Under the pieces are notes generated by a model, which saw only the letters and a list, made by a program, of their open reading frames with translations, was not told the origin of the DNA and made no database searches. From positions 62,001 to 126,000 of the forward strand of contig NZ_UETC01000008.1 in NCBI RefSeq assembly GCF_900116765.1: a stretch of 64,000 nucleotides of DNA. The letters are read 5' to 3'. Source of the stretch: Jannaschia seohaensis. Its GTDB lineage: Bacteria > Pseudomonadota > Alphaproteobacteria > Rhodobacterales > Rhodobacteraceae. Position numbers and translations under genes: made by a program. Positions 26,813-35,131 of this stretch are shown in pieces (the first letter of the stretch is position 1; every line of letters begins with the position of its first letter).

Positions 26813-28321
26813 TTAAGATTTGACAGAAGGCAGTTCGGACACGAGCCGAAGCGACGCGTTGATGCCTTCGAGTTGGTAATGCGGGCGTAGGAAGAAGCGG
26901 GCGTTGTAGTAGCCGGGACGCCCCTCGACGCTGTCGACCTGCACTTCGGCGGCGGCCAGCGGACGCTTGGCCTTGGCCTTGTCGTCGGCCATCGCCGGAT
27001 TGGCCAGGACGTAGCGGTTGATCCACTCGCTCAGCCACTTCTCCATGTCGCCCCGCTCCTTGAAAGTGCCGACTTTGTCGCGGGCGATGGCCTTCAGGTA
27101 ATGCGCGAAGCGGCTGACCGGGAAGAGGTAGGGCAGGTTCGCCGAGAGCCGTTCATTGGCCTGCGCGTCCGGGTCGACCAGACGCCCGGCACGGGCCTCG
27201 TCGTCCTGGAGCGAATGCGCCCCGATGAACGCCGCGGTGTCGGTGTTCTTGCGGTGCAGGATGGGCATCATGCCCAGCTTGGCCAGTTCCGCCTCGCGCC
27301 GGTCGTCGATGGCGATTTCGGTCGGGCATTTCATCGCGACCGAGCCGTCATCGGTCGGGAAGGTATGCACCGGCAGATTCAGCACCGTGCCGCCCGATTC
27401 CACGCCCCGGATCTGCGTGCCCCAGCCGGTCATCTTGTGACTGCGGTTGATGTTCACGCCCATGGCGTAGGCCGCGTTCATCCAGGTGTAGTGGTCGTGC
27501 TTGCCGTCGATGGTCTCTTCGAAATCGAAACCCTTCACCGGCACGGTATCCGCCCCGTAAGGCAGCCGGCCCAAGACGCGCGGCATGGCGAGGCCGATAT
27601 AGCGGGCGTCCTCGCTTTCCCTCAGCGACTGCCAGGAGGCATAGTCGGGGCTGGAGACGATCTGCTCCAGATCCTGCGGGTTGGGCAGTTCCTGCCAGCT
27701 TTCCATGCGGAACAGCTGAGGCGCGACGGCCGCGATGAAGGGCGCATGCGCCGAGGCCGCGATGCCGCTCATGTTGCGCAGCAGGTTCACGTCCTTGGGC
27801 TTGTGGCTGAACTCGTAGTCGCCGATGATCGCTCCGAAGGGCTCGCCCCCGAACATCGAATACTCGTCGGTGTAGAGCTTCTTGAAGATGGGGGACTGGT
27901 CCCACATCTGGCCCTCGTAATCCTCCAGCTGGTCGCTGAGTTCGTCCTTGGAGATGTTGAGGACCCGGATCTTCAGCTTCTGGTCGGTCTCGGTGTTGTT
28001 GACGAGGTAATGCAGCCCCCGCCAGGAGCCTTCCATCTTGGAGACCGCGGGCGCGTGCAGGATCTCGTTCATCTGCTCGCTGAGGATCTCGTCGATCCCG
28101 GCGATCAGCGACTTGATCGACTTGACCGCGTTGCCCGACAGAGTCGCCGTGCCTGACCGCTCCTTGGCGGCGACGGCGAGGTTCGACACCAGGCCCTTGA
28201 GCTTGTCGCCTTCCTCGTCCTTGACGCGGAAATCCTTCTCCAGGAGTTCGCTGAACTCGCCCAGGTCGAGCGCTTCGGCCTCGGCAACGGCGGCGCCACC
28301 CTCCTGCTTTTCTTCAGCCAT
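26813..28321 (-). CDS. tssC: TssC, large sheath protein
   Basis: A 502-residue protein that forms the contractile sheath with TssB. Family signatures include SWRGLHYLVNNTETDQKLKI, FGAIIGDYEFSH, and the C-terminal RPHYQLEGINASLRLVSELP. Length is typical (about 490-500). It begins 2 bp after the tssB stop. The N-terminal 25 residues are Glu/Ala-rich. Confidence 0.97.
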   Translation of the reverse strand: MAEEKQEGGAAVAEAEALDLGEFSELLEKDFRVKDEEGDKLKGLVSNLAVAAKERSGTATLSGNAVKSIKSLIAGIDEILSEQMNEILHAPAVSKMEGSWRGLHYLVNNTETDQKLKIRVLNISKDELSDQLEDYEGQMWDQSPIFKKLYTDEYSMFGGEPFGAIIGDYEFSHKPKDVNLLRNMSGIAASAHAPFIAAVAPQLFRMESWQELPNPQDLEQIVSSPDYASWQSLRESEDARYIGLAMPRVLGRLPYGADTVPVKGFDFEETIDGKHDHYTWMNAAYAMGVNINRSHKMTGWGTQIRGVESGGTVLNLPVHTFPTDDGSVAMKCPTEIAIDDRREAELAKLGMMPILHRKNTDTAAFIGAHSLQDDEARAGRLVDPDAQANERLSANLPYLFPVSRFAHYLKAIARDKVGTFKERGDMEKWLSEWINRYVLANPAMADDKAKAKRPLAAAEVQVDSVEGRPGYYNARFFLRPHYQLEGINASLRLVSELPSVKS

Positions 28322-28323
28322 TC

Positions 28324-28860
28324 TCAGCCCTCCTTATCTTCGTTCTGGGCCATCGCCTGCTCGGCGGCCTGCGCGAGCAGCGGTTCGTTGCGCAGAAGCT
28401 GCGCGATGCGCTTTTCGGCGTCGACCTTGCCGTCCATGTAGCTGAGCAGCTCTTCCAGCTGCTTGCGCATCTTCAGAAGCTCCGCGAGCGGGGGCACCTG
28501 CTCGGCGATCTTGTCGGGGGCGAAGTCGGACATGTTCTTGAAGGTCAGGTCGACGAACAGCTCCTCGTCCTTCTCCTCGCCCTCGGCGGCGGGCAGGGTG
28601 TTCTTGACGCGGGTCTTCACCCGCGGGCTCAGCGCCTCCATGAAGCGGCCAAAGCGGCCGGCATCGGTCTCGACGAAGCTGCGGTCGTTGACCGGCTTCT
28701 GCGCCTCGGGCGTCTCGCTGTCCCCGGCGAGGTCGGCCATCACGCCCATCACGAAGGGCAACTCGATGGTCGTCGGGCTGCCGTAATGCTCCACGTCATA
28801 GGCAATCTGCACCCGAGGCGCGCGATTGCGTTCTATGTTCTTCTGCTTGGATTCACTCAT
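28324..28860 (-). CDS. tssB: TssB, small sheath protein
   Basis: A 178-residue sheath subunit: RAPRVQIAYDVEHYGSPTTI near the start, ELPFVMGVMADLAG, and VDLTFKNMSDFAPDKI, all characteristic of TssB/VipA. It pairs with TssC to form the contractile sheath that ClpV recycles. Start overlaps the tssA stop by 8 bp; the stop is 2 bp before tssC. Confidence 0.97.
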   Translation of the reverse strand: MSESKQKNIERNRAPRVQIAYDVEHYGSPTTIELPFVMGVMADLAGDSETPEAQKPVNDRSFVETDAGRFGRFMEALSPRVKTRVKNTLPAAEGEEKDEELFVDLTFKNMSDFAPDKIAEQVPPLAELLKMRKQLEELLSYMDGKVDAEKRIAQLLRNEPLLAQAAEQAMAQNEDKEG

Positions 28861-30004
28861 CGTTCCCTCTCCGTGATCGTCTTGTCGGCTCTTCTATGCC
28901 CGCCAGGGCGCGGAACTCCTTCAGGCCACCGGGCGCAACCTGTTCCATGAGGTCCAGGAAATCGAGGCGCACCAGGCTGCGCAGCCGCTTCGCCAGATGC
29001 GGGATGGGGCTGCCGGGCTCGGTGCGTTCGTAAAAGGCGACGATGGCGTCGAGGGACTTCTCGACATCCTCGCGAGAGGCGATGACGCCCGGCCCCGAAG
29101 GGCCCGCCGGCGCCGCCGGGGCCGCGCCGGGCACGGGGGCTGTTTCTGGGGCGCCGTCGGTCGGGGCCGAGGTCGTGGCGCCGCCCCCCTCCGCCTGCGC
29201 GGCCGCCAAGGTCGCGCGGCACCGCTCCAGGAAGGTCTTCAGCTCGGGCAGGGTCAGGCTGCCGGTATCCGTGAGGCCCGATTGGGTGGCGAAGGCCGCC
29301 TCCAAACTGCCCACCGCCGCCTCGCAGGCCGAAATCCCGGCCGTCATCTCGGTCAGCCGCTCCGCCTCGGTATCCGCCATCGCCCGCGAAGCGCCCTTCA
29401 CCCGGGCCGCGACCTGCTTGTGCCTGGCCAGAACCTCGTCCTTCTCCCTCTGGCTCAGGCCCGAGGCGGCGGATTGCATCACCTCGAAATCCGACAGCAT
29501 CGCGCGGGCCAGATCGTCCCCGATGATCGGACCGAGGCCCCGCGGGTTCAGAACCATCCCAAAGCGCAGATCGCCCAACAGACCGTTGTCGTCGTTCTCC
29601 AGCTGCTTGAGCGCGTTGAGCCGGGGCCGCACGGCCATGGAGGGATCGGGCCGGTCCCGCAACTCGGGATGGAGCCCGTCCCAATAGCGCTCCAATGTCT
29701 GCGCGAGCATCGTGAGTCCGGAGGCGAGCCCCTGGAACCCGTCCTCGGCATAGGCGGCCCGCACCATCATCACCAGAAGCCGCAGATCCCGTCCCATCGC
29801 GGCAAGTTCGGCGCCGGTCGAGACGACCTCCTGCCAATCCGGCGGCGGCGCCAGCGGGTTGATGCTGCCGTCTTCGTTCTTACGATTTCGCAGCGCGGCA
29901 GGCTCAAGCGCGCGCTCGATCGCGGCGAACCGCGGATCGTTTCGCAACTCCAGGCCGGACGGTTGGTCGCCCGGAACCGGTTCAAGGAACCGCTCTAGGT
30001 CCAT
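28853..30004 (-). CDS. tssA: TssA, T6SS assembly cap/priming protein
   Basis: A 383-residue protein with an N-terminal ImpA_N domain (PVPGDQPSGLELRNDPRFAA, DWQEVVSTGAELAA). An Ala/Pro-rich linker covers about 255-305, and a short C-terminal domain carries SREDVEKSLDAIVAFYERTEPGSP. TssA guides sheath polymerisation from the baseplate. It is the first gene of the minus-strand core operon. The 111 bp upstream (30005-30115) contain CGGAGT as a ribosome binding site and a GATTC-CC-GAATC inverted repeat near 30061-30072, so an operon promoter probably lies there. Confidence 0.93.
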   Translation of the reverse strand: MDLERFLEPVPGDQPSGLELRNDPRFAAIERALEPAALRNRKNEDGSINPLAPPPDWQEVVSTGAELAAMGRDLRLLVMMVRAAYAEDGFQGLASGLTMLAQTLERYWDGLHPELRDRPDPSMAVRPRLNALKQLENDDNGLLGDLRFGMVLNPRGLGPIIGDDLARAMLSDFEVMQSAASGLSQREKDEVLARHKQVAARVKGASRAMADTEAERLTEMTAGISACEAAVGSLEAAFATQSGLTDTGSLTLPELKTFLERCRATLAAAQAEGGGATTSAPTDGAPETAPVPGAAPAAPAGPSGPGVIASREDVEKSLDAIVAFYERTEPGSPIPHLAKRLRSLVRLDFLDLMEQVAPGGLKEFRALAGIEEPTRRSRRGNDE

Positions 30005-30115
30005 GAAATATTACTCCGGAAATCGGCAGTACGTCCCTTAATAAGCTTAACCCTACGTCCGATTCCCGAATCCGCATAGCCTGAACATCGGCGATATGCG
30101 TGAATCCATACCCCA

Positions 30116-32158
30116 TCACTGCGCCGCGCGGCTTGCGACGAAGAGATAGACCCACTCCCCCTTGAAGCCCGGATCGGCCGCCCGCGCCTCCGCCACCCGC
30201 GTGCGCAGCCAGTCGAGATAGGGGACGGCGGGCTCCGATGTCGGGCGCAGACCATCGTAAAGCGGCGCGCTGGCCGCGAAGGCCACGACGATGTCCTGCC
30301 CGAAGGGCGGCGCGATCCGGAGCCGCAGCGCGTCGTCGCGTCCGATGACGACCGAGCTTTCGGCGGGGTGGCGCGTCAGCGGCAGAACCGCATTGGGCGT
30401 CAGGTGCAGCACCTGCCCGTCGCTGTCGAAGTAATCGACATAGAGATAAGCGGGGTAATCCGGCGTCCCCAGCTCGACCACGAACCAGTCGCCCTCGGTG
30501 AAGTCGTATTCCCGCACGAAGGCGTTCTCGCCGACGATATTCGGGTTCGTCAGCTGCTCCTCCGATTGCGGCAGGCCCAGCCGGTCCAGCCGGTCGAGCA
30601 GGCCGCATTGCGGGTCGGGCAGGACGCGCAGCTCGTCCTGCAAGGGCAGCGTCTCGCCGATCTCGTCGCGCAGCGCGGCCAGAAGCGGGGCGGCGGCGGC
30701 GGGATCGGGGACATGGCCCCGCAGAGCCAGCGCGCCCGTCTCGGGGTCGAAGATGGTGCGGACCCGCGCGCAATCAGCGGCCTCAAGGGCGGCGGCCATG
30801 CCGTCGCGCACGGCCTGTCCCTGCGCCGCCTCGGGGGTCAGGAAGGCGCGCAGCGCGGCAAGCCCCCCGGCATCCAGTTGCAGCGCCCCCGCGCCCGACC
30901 AGTCGAGCGCCGCCGTCACCGTCGGCGCGTCGGGCGCCAAGGCGGCAAGCCCGGGGGGATCGATGCGCAGGGTCGCGACCGAGGCCCCGATCGCTGCGGC
31001 CGGGGGCGCAGATATGGCGGGCGCGGGATCGGAGGAGACCCGCAGCGCGTCCGCGGCGGAGGACGGGAGCGGGGCGCTCTCGGGCACCGCCTCCGGGCGC
31101 ATCTCCCCCGTGGCGGCGGCCGCCGCGGCGGGCGCGGCGCGCATCGGGCCGGACGGGGCCGCGACGGTCGGAGGCGGGGCGGCCGTGACGCGGCCGGAGG
31201 TCGCGGCGGCCTTCGGCGCGGCGGTGGCTGGGGGCGCGGCCTCGGCGGTCTGGACCGATGGGGGCGGCGCGGCCGCCGCCGCTGTGACCCTCGGGCGCGC
31301 GGTCTCTGCGCGGGGGCCGCTGGCTGCGGCGGCAGCGGCGGGATCCGGGTCCGGCGCGGCGGGGCGGACCCTGTCGCCCTGCACCGGACGGGACGGACGC
31401 GCGGGGGACGGCGCCGCGACAGCCGATGCGCGCGCGGTGGCCGGCCTGCTCTGGGCGATCGTCGCGGCGGCGGGGCGCAGGGCGGTGCCGGTCTCGGTGT
31501 GCGGCATCGCCGGCGGCGTCGGGGCGCTGGGCAGGGGACGGGACGGGCGCGCGCCCCCCTCAGGCACGGTGCTCGGGACGCGCGGGGCGGCGGGCGCGGC
31601 GGCGGTCTGCGCCCTTCCGGAGACCCGCTCCGGGGCGCGGCGAGCCGCGGGCACGGGCTCCGGAGCGGCGCGCGCCGCCTGAAGCGGGCGCGCCGCTCCG
31701 GCCGCCGGAGCGGGCGCTGACGGCGGGGCGCGGGGCGCGGCGATCGCTGCGGGCGGGGTGGCGTCGGACCTCTCGGCGAAGGCCTCGACACGGCCGGACG
31801 GCACCGGCGGCCGGGGCGCGGCGAGGGACGGGGCGGACGCCTCCAAAGCCTGCGCGCCGCCGTCGGACAGGTCCGCCAGCGAGGCGCCGCTGACCGCGAC
31901 CGCCTCGCTCCGCCGCATCGGCACGCCCTGTCCTTCGCTCCGCAGCCCCTGCGGCACGGCCTGCACGGCGCGGGGCGCGTCCGGCGGGGCGGGGGCGGCG
32001 CGCTGGCTTTCGACCTGCATCACGCCCATGCGCATCTCGGTCCGCCCCGCTGCCTGATCGGGCATCGGGGGTGGGGCGGGCCAGGCCAGCCAGACCAGCC
32101 CCGCGATCACGCCATGCAACGCGAGCGAAGCAGCGAGGCCCGCCAGCCCGCCGCGCAT
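30116..32158 (-). CDS. TonB/TolA-like protein with C-terminal DUF4384-like domain
   Basis: A 680-residue protein. The N-terminal membrane helix (about residues 4-27) contains S-x-x-x-H (SLALH), the conserved transmembrane motif of TonB and TolA. A roughly 400-residue Ala/Pro-rich periplasmic spacer follows. The last 150 residues or so form a folded domain (DWFVVELGTPDYPAYLYVDY, DSDGQVLHLTPN, PFGQDIVVAFAASAPLYDG) that looks like DUF4384. The same domain appears at the periplasmic end of PpkA (42328-44412). The start overlaps the upstream ExbD-like stop; a GTG one codon earlier (32161) is an alternative. With the three genes before it, this makes a complete proton-motive energy-transduction set inside a T6SS locus. 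Its role in secretion is inferred only from location. Confidence 0.72.
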   Translation of the reverse strand: MRGGLAGLAASLALHGVIAGLVWLAWPAPPPMPDQAAGRTEMRMGVMQVESQRAAPAPPDAPRAVQAVPQGLRSEGQGVPMRRSEAVAVSGASLADLSDGGAQALEASAPSLAAPRPPVPSGRVEAFAERSDATPPAAIAAPRAPPSAPAPAAGAARPLQAARAAPEPVPAARRAPERVSGRAQTAAAPAAPRVPSTVPEGGARPSRPLPSAPTPPAMPHTETGTALRPAAATIAQSRPATARASAVAAPSPARPSRPVQGDRVRPAAPDPDPAAAAAASGPRAETARPRVTAAAAAPPPSVQTAEAAPPATAAPKAAATSGRVTAAPPPTVAAPSGPMRAAPAAAAAATGEMRPEAVPESAPLPSSAADALRVSSDPAPAISAPPAAAIGASVATLRIDPPGLAALAPDAPTVTAALDWSGAGALQLDAGGLAALRAFLTPEAAQGQAVRDGMAAALEAADCARVRTIFDPETGALALRGHVPDPAAAAPLLAALRDEIGETLPLQDELRVLPDPQCGLLDRLDRLGLPQSEEQLTNPNIVGENAFVREYDFTEGDWFVVELGTPDYPAYLYVDYFDSDGQVLHLTPNAVLPLTRHPAESSVVIGRDDALRLRIAPPFGQDIVVAFAASAPLYDGLRPTSEPAVPYLDWLRTRVAEARAADPGFKGEWVYLFVASRAAQ

Positions 32159-32562
32159 CACCGGGCCTCCGGCGGCGTGACGACCAGGACGATCTCGCCC
32201 AGCGCCGCGTCCTCCAGCGCACTGATGAGGGGCAGGACATGGCGGAGAGCCACGTCGCGATGGGCGTTGACGCGGATGAGCGGCTCCGCGCCGCCGTCCA
32301 GCCGGCGGCGCAGCTCCGGCAGCCAGGGCTCGGGGACCGGGGCCCCGTTCAGCGCTAGCGTCCCATCCGCAGCGACCGAGAGCGTCACGCCCCCGCCGGG
32401 CATATCCGCGCCCCCGATGGCGACCGGCGGCAGGACCTCGAAAGGCGCGGTGGCGTCGAGCCGGGCGACCAGCATGAAGAAGGCCAGCAGGAAGAACACC
32501 ACGTCGACGAGTGGGATCACCGGCTCAACCGGCGGGGTGGGGACGCGGCGCCTCAGCCCCAT
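32158..32562 (-). CDS. ExbD/TolR-like protein (first copy)
   Basis: A 134-residue protein with one N-terminal transmembrane helix, PLVDVVFFLLAFFM, containing the proton-responsive Asp conserved in ExbD/TolR, followed by a small periplasmic domain. In this family an ExbB/TolQ pentamer holds ExbD/TolR helices and uses the proton gradient to drive a TonB- or TolA-like partner. It lies 13 bp after the second ExbD-like gene and overlaps the TonB-like gene. Confidence 0.85.
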   Translation of the reverse strand: MGLRRRVPTPPVEPVIPLVDVVFFLLAFFMLVARLDATAPFEVLPPVAIGGADMPGGGVTLSVAADGTLALNGAPVPEPWLPELRRRLDGGAEPLIRVNAHRDVALRHVLPLISALEDAALGEIVLVVTPPEAR

Positions 32563-32575
32563 GGCGCGGCGCGCG

Positions 32576-32959
32576 TCACGGCCGCGCCTCCAGCCGCACC
32601 AGTTCCACGTCGCGCAGCCCCGCCGCGCTCAGCCGGTCGAGCACGGTCACGAGACCCGAGAGCGGCGCCTCGGGCGAGGGCAGGACCAGGACACGCGCGC
32701 CCTGGGCGCGGGCCAGGTCGCCCTCGGTCAGCGCCGCCCCCCGGAGCACCGCGCGCCCATCGGCCGCGACCCGGATCAGCAGGGTCTCACCCGGTGCGGC
32801 AGCGGTCCCAGCCGCGGGCGTCTCGGCGCCCCCCAACACCGGGATCATGTTCAGATCCCGGTAGATAGAGGTCACCATGAAATAGATCAGCATGATGAAC
32901 AGCACGTCGATCAGCGGCACCAGCGTCGGCCGCGCCGCCCGCCTGCGCCGCGCGATCAT
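32576..32959 (-). CDS. ExbD/TolR-like protein (second copy)
   Basis: A 127-residue protein of the same type as its neighbour, with PLIDVLFIMLIYFMV carrying the essential Asp in the single transmembrane helix and a positively charged N-terminal cytoplasmic tail. Two different ExbD-like genes in one set suggest a hetero-dimeric rotor or stator core. The ATG overlaps the ExbB-like stop (ATGA). Confidence 0.85.
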   Translation of the reverse strand: MIARRRRAARPTLVPLIDVLFIMLIYFMVTSIYRDLNMIPVLGGAETPAAGTAAAPGETLLIRVAADGRAVLRGAALTEGDLARAQGARVLVLPSPEAPLSGLVTVLDRLSAAGLRDVELVRLEARP

Positions 32960-33558
32960 GAGCGCGGCAGCGCGGCGGCCAGCGCGGCTCGGCCGATCAC
33001 GCGCTCCATCTCGTCGGTGGCGCGGTCGATACGCGATTGCAGGATCGCAGCGCCAACCAGCGCCGGGATTGTCACGATCAGCCCCGCCGCCGTGGTCAGC
33101 AACGCCTGCCAGATGCCTCCTGCCAGGATCGAGGCGTTGGCCGCGCCCTCGGCCAGTTCCAGCGCCCGGAAGGACTGGATCATGCCCAGCACGGTGCCGA
33201 GAAGACCCAGCAACGGCGCGATCAGCCCGATGATTTCGAGCGTCCGCACCCCCCGACCCAGCGCCGCGACCTCGGTCGCGCCCATCGCCTCCAGTTCTGC
33301 GGTCAGCGCCTCGGGGGCCGGACGCCGGGGCAGAAGCGCCGCCGCCCGCGCCAGAAGCCGGTCGGCGGGAGCGCCTCCGCCCACGGGTGCACCGGGCATC
33401 GCGCCGCCTTCGACCGCGTCGAGCCAGTCGGCCCGCGCCGCCGCCCCGGCCGACGCGCCCCGCAGCGCGATCAGCCGCGCGACAAAGACCGCGACGGACA
33501 GCACCGAGAGCGCCGCCAGCAGCAGAAGGACCGGCCCCGCCGAACCAAGCGCCGCCAC
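32956..33558 (-). CDS. ExbB/TolQ/MotA-family proton channel protein
   Basis: A 200-residue protein with three predicted membrane helices and the MotA/TolQ/ExbB signature LIAPLLGLLGTVLGMIQSF and GIWQALLTTAAGLIVTIPAL. It is the channel subunit of a proton-motive energy-transduction complex in the inner membrane. The start is a GTG at 33558, 4 bp after the stop of the periplasmic protein gene. It leads directly into the two ExbD-like genes, with a 4-bp overlap at its end. Confidence 0.9.
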   Translation of the reverse strand: MAALGSAGPVLLLLAALSVLSVAVFVARLIALRGASAGAAARADWLDAVEGGAMPGAPVGGGAPADRLLARAAALLPRRPAPEALTAELEAMGATEVAALGRGVRTLEIIGLIAPLLGLLGTVLGMIQSFRALELAEGAANASILAGGIWQALLTTAAGLIVTIPALVGAAILQSRIDRATDEMERVIGRAALAAALPRS

Positions 33559-33562
33559 GGCG

Positions 33563-33973
33563 CTACTTCACCAGGGCGACATCCGCCCGGCTTTCCAGGG
33601 TGAGCAGCGGGAAGCAGTCGATTTCCTCCCCGTTCTGCGGGCGGCAAGCGGTCATGTCGTGCAGCAGCACCTCGCCCAGTGCGTCGCAGGCGAGCCCCGG
33701 GAACTCGAACAGCTTCAGCGTCGTGCGATCCACCGGCAAAGGGGCCGCGTCGATCGTGAGGAGCTGGTCGATCACCCCGTCCGTGTCGATCAGCGCCAGC
33801 GACATCTCGAAGGCCTCGAAGCTGCGATCGTCGCCATTGCGGAACAGGAAGAAGGCGCGGCACTGCCCCTCCTCGCCCGCTTCCAGCTTGTTGAGCTCGA
33901 CCGTGATCCCCTGAGCCGCCGCTGGTCCCGCCAGACCGGCCGCGGCCAGGGCCGCCAACATCAATCCACGCAT
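33563..33973 (-). CDS. Small periplasmic cysteine-containing protein, unknown
   Basis: A 136-residue protein with a signal peptide (residues 1-21, ending LAGPAAAQG) and a beta-rich body containing four cysteines (GQCRAFF, LACDALG, TACRP, DCFP), which suits two disulfides in the periplasm. It is not recognised at family level. It is the first gene of the ExbB/ExbD/ExbD/TonB-like set and is separated from exbB by 4 bp, so it probably belongs to that complex. Confidence 0.6.
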   Translation of the reverse strand: MRGLMLAALAAAGLAGPAAAQGITVELNKLEAGEEGQCRAFFLFRNGDDRSFEAFEMSLALIDTDGVIDQLLTIDAAPLPVDRTTLKLFEFPGLACDALGEVLLHDMTACRPQNGEEIDCFPLLTLESRADVALVK

Positions 33974-34314
33974 CGCATTCCCCCCTCGCTTCGGAGCCTA
34001 GCAGCGGAGGGGGGATGCGAGAACAGGCAAATTTCGGGCGGGACGCCACCGCCCCGGTCGCCGGCTTTGGGGGATCGAACCGTCCTCAAGCGCCAAGCCG
34101 TCAAGGCGTCGCTGGCCCCTCTGCCCTCCTCTTCGCCACGAGAACGGCCAAGGACTAGGCGGGCCAATGCGTCCCGGGCCGGGTCCCCGTTGGACGGACC
34201 CAGCCGGGTCGGTACCGGTCACGGCCCTTAACCCCGTCTCGCGACCAACCCGGCTCTTGGCGCATCGCCGCCGCCGTGGCATCGTCGGAGAACCCAAGCG
34301 TGGAGGCGAAGCCC
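33974..34314. other. Intergenic region between divergent gene groups
   Basis: This 341-bp region separates the minus-strand Exb/TonB-like set from the plus-strand DUF6484 gene, and must hold both promoters. GGAGG near 34301-34305 is the ribosome binding site for the gene at 34315, and a G-rich GAGGGGGGA precedes the ATG at 33973. GGGTCC-CCGTTGGAC-GGACCC around 34180-34200 is a short inverted repeat. No convincing open reading frame or -35/-10 pair was seen. Confidence 0.4.
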
Positions 34315-34749
34315 ATGACGGTCAGGGAAGCGGTAGACGGCGTCGTGATCGGCCTGCTGATCGGCTTCGAGGACGGGCGGCCTCTGGTGGTCTTTCCCGG
34401 CAATCCCAGAGAGACGGCGCGGCCGGCGCGCTCGCTGGCCCATCTGAGCGCCGATGACGCGGGCTGCGAGGTTGCGCTGCTGTTCGAGGACGGCGCGTTG
34501 GAGCGGCCGCTGATCGTGGGCCGGATCGTCGAACCGGTGCGTCCGGACGCCGTGCCGAAGGAGACGCGGGAGATCGAGCACGACGGGGAGACAGTGCGCA
34601 TCACCGCCAAGGAGCGGATCGAGCTGCGCGTGGGCGACAGCGCCATCATTCTGGAGAAGGACGGCCATGTCACCGTGCGCGGCCGCAACCTGGTCAGCCA
34701 TGCCTCCGCGTCGAACCGCATCCGTGGCGGATCGATCAACCTGAACTGA
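34315..34749 (+). CDS. DUF6484-type T6SS-associated protein
   Basis: A 144-residue protein: an N-terminal beta-barrel-like half (VVIGLLIGFEDGRPLVVFPG, VALLFEDGALERPLIVGRI) and a C-terminal beta-repeat (RIELRVGDSAIILEKDGHVT, then RIRGGSINLN). The end resembles a VgrG or PAAR spike extension. DUF6484 proteins occur with DUF2169 and DUF4150 genes in effector-delivery parts of T6SS loci. The ATG at 34315 has a strong GGAGG; an upstream GTG at 34276 is less likely. It is followed after 1 bp by the next gene. Confidence 0.72.
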   Translation: MTVREAVDGVVIGLLIGFEDGRPLVVFPGNPRETARPARSLAHLSADDAGCEVALLFEDGALERPLIVGRIVEPVRPDAVPKETREIEHDGETVRITAKERIELRVGDSAIILEKDGHVTVRGRNLVSHASASNRIRGGSINLN

Positions 34750-34750
34750 G

Positions 34751-35122
34751 ATGTCCGAGGCCCCGCCCCGACCCTACCGCGCGCCGGTGATCGTGCCGCT
34801 GGTCCGCCAGCATGTCGAGCAGGCCGCGTTCCTGTGGACGCAATACGACGCCGTGCTCGCCCGCCCCGAGGAGTTCCCCGACATGGACGAGGAACGCCTC
34901 GCCCGCCTGGTCGAACGCCTCGACGCCCATCTCGACGGGGTGCGTGTCGCGGGCGAGGAGGGCGTGCGGCTTGCCGAGGAGGCCTACGAGGACTTCCCAT
35001 ACGCGGGAGAGCTGTTCGTTCTGCGCATGTTGCAGCCGGGCGCCAACGGCAAGTCGGTGGCGGATTTGGATATCGAGAAGGTCCGGGCCTATCTGGAGGC
35101 GGCGCTGGATCCGCGGGGGTGA
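34751..35122 (+). CDS. TIGR02270-like N-terminal domain protein, short form
   Basis: A 123-residue protein resembling the N-terminus of TIGR02270-family T6SS-associated proteins: QHVEQAAFLWTQYDAVLARP, LVERLDAHLDGVRVAGEEG. Full family members continue into HEAT-like repeats of several hundred residues; this one stops after VRAYLEAALDPRG. It is either a natural short form or the remnant of a longer gene. No continuation was recognised after the stop, since the next gene converges 9 bp later. Function is unknown. It is coupled to the DUF6484 gene (1-bp gap). Confidence 0.65.
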   Translation: MSEAPPRPYRAPVIVPLVRQHVEQAAFLWTQYDAVLARPEEFPDMDEERLARLVERLDAHLDGVRVAGEEGVRLAEEAYEDFPYAGELFVLRMLQPGANGKSVADLDIEKVRAYLEAALDPRG

Positions 35123-35131
35123 CCTCTCGCG

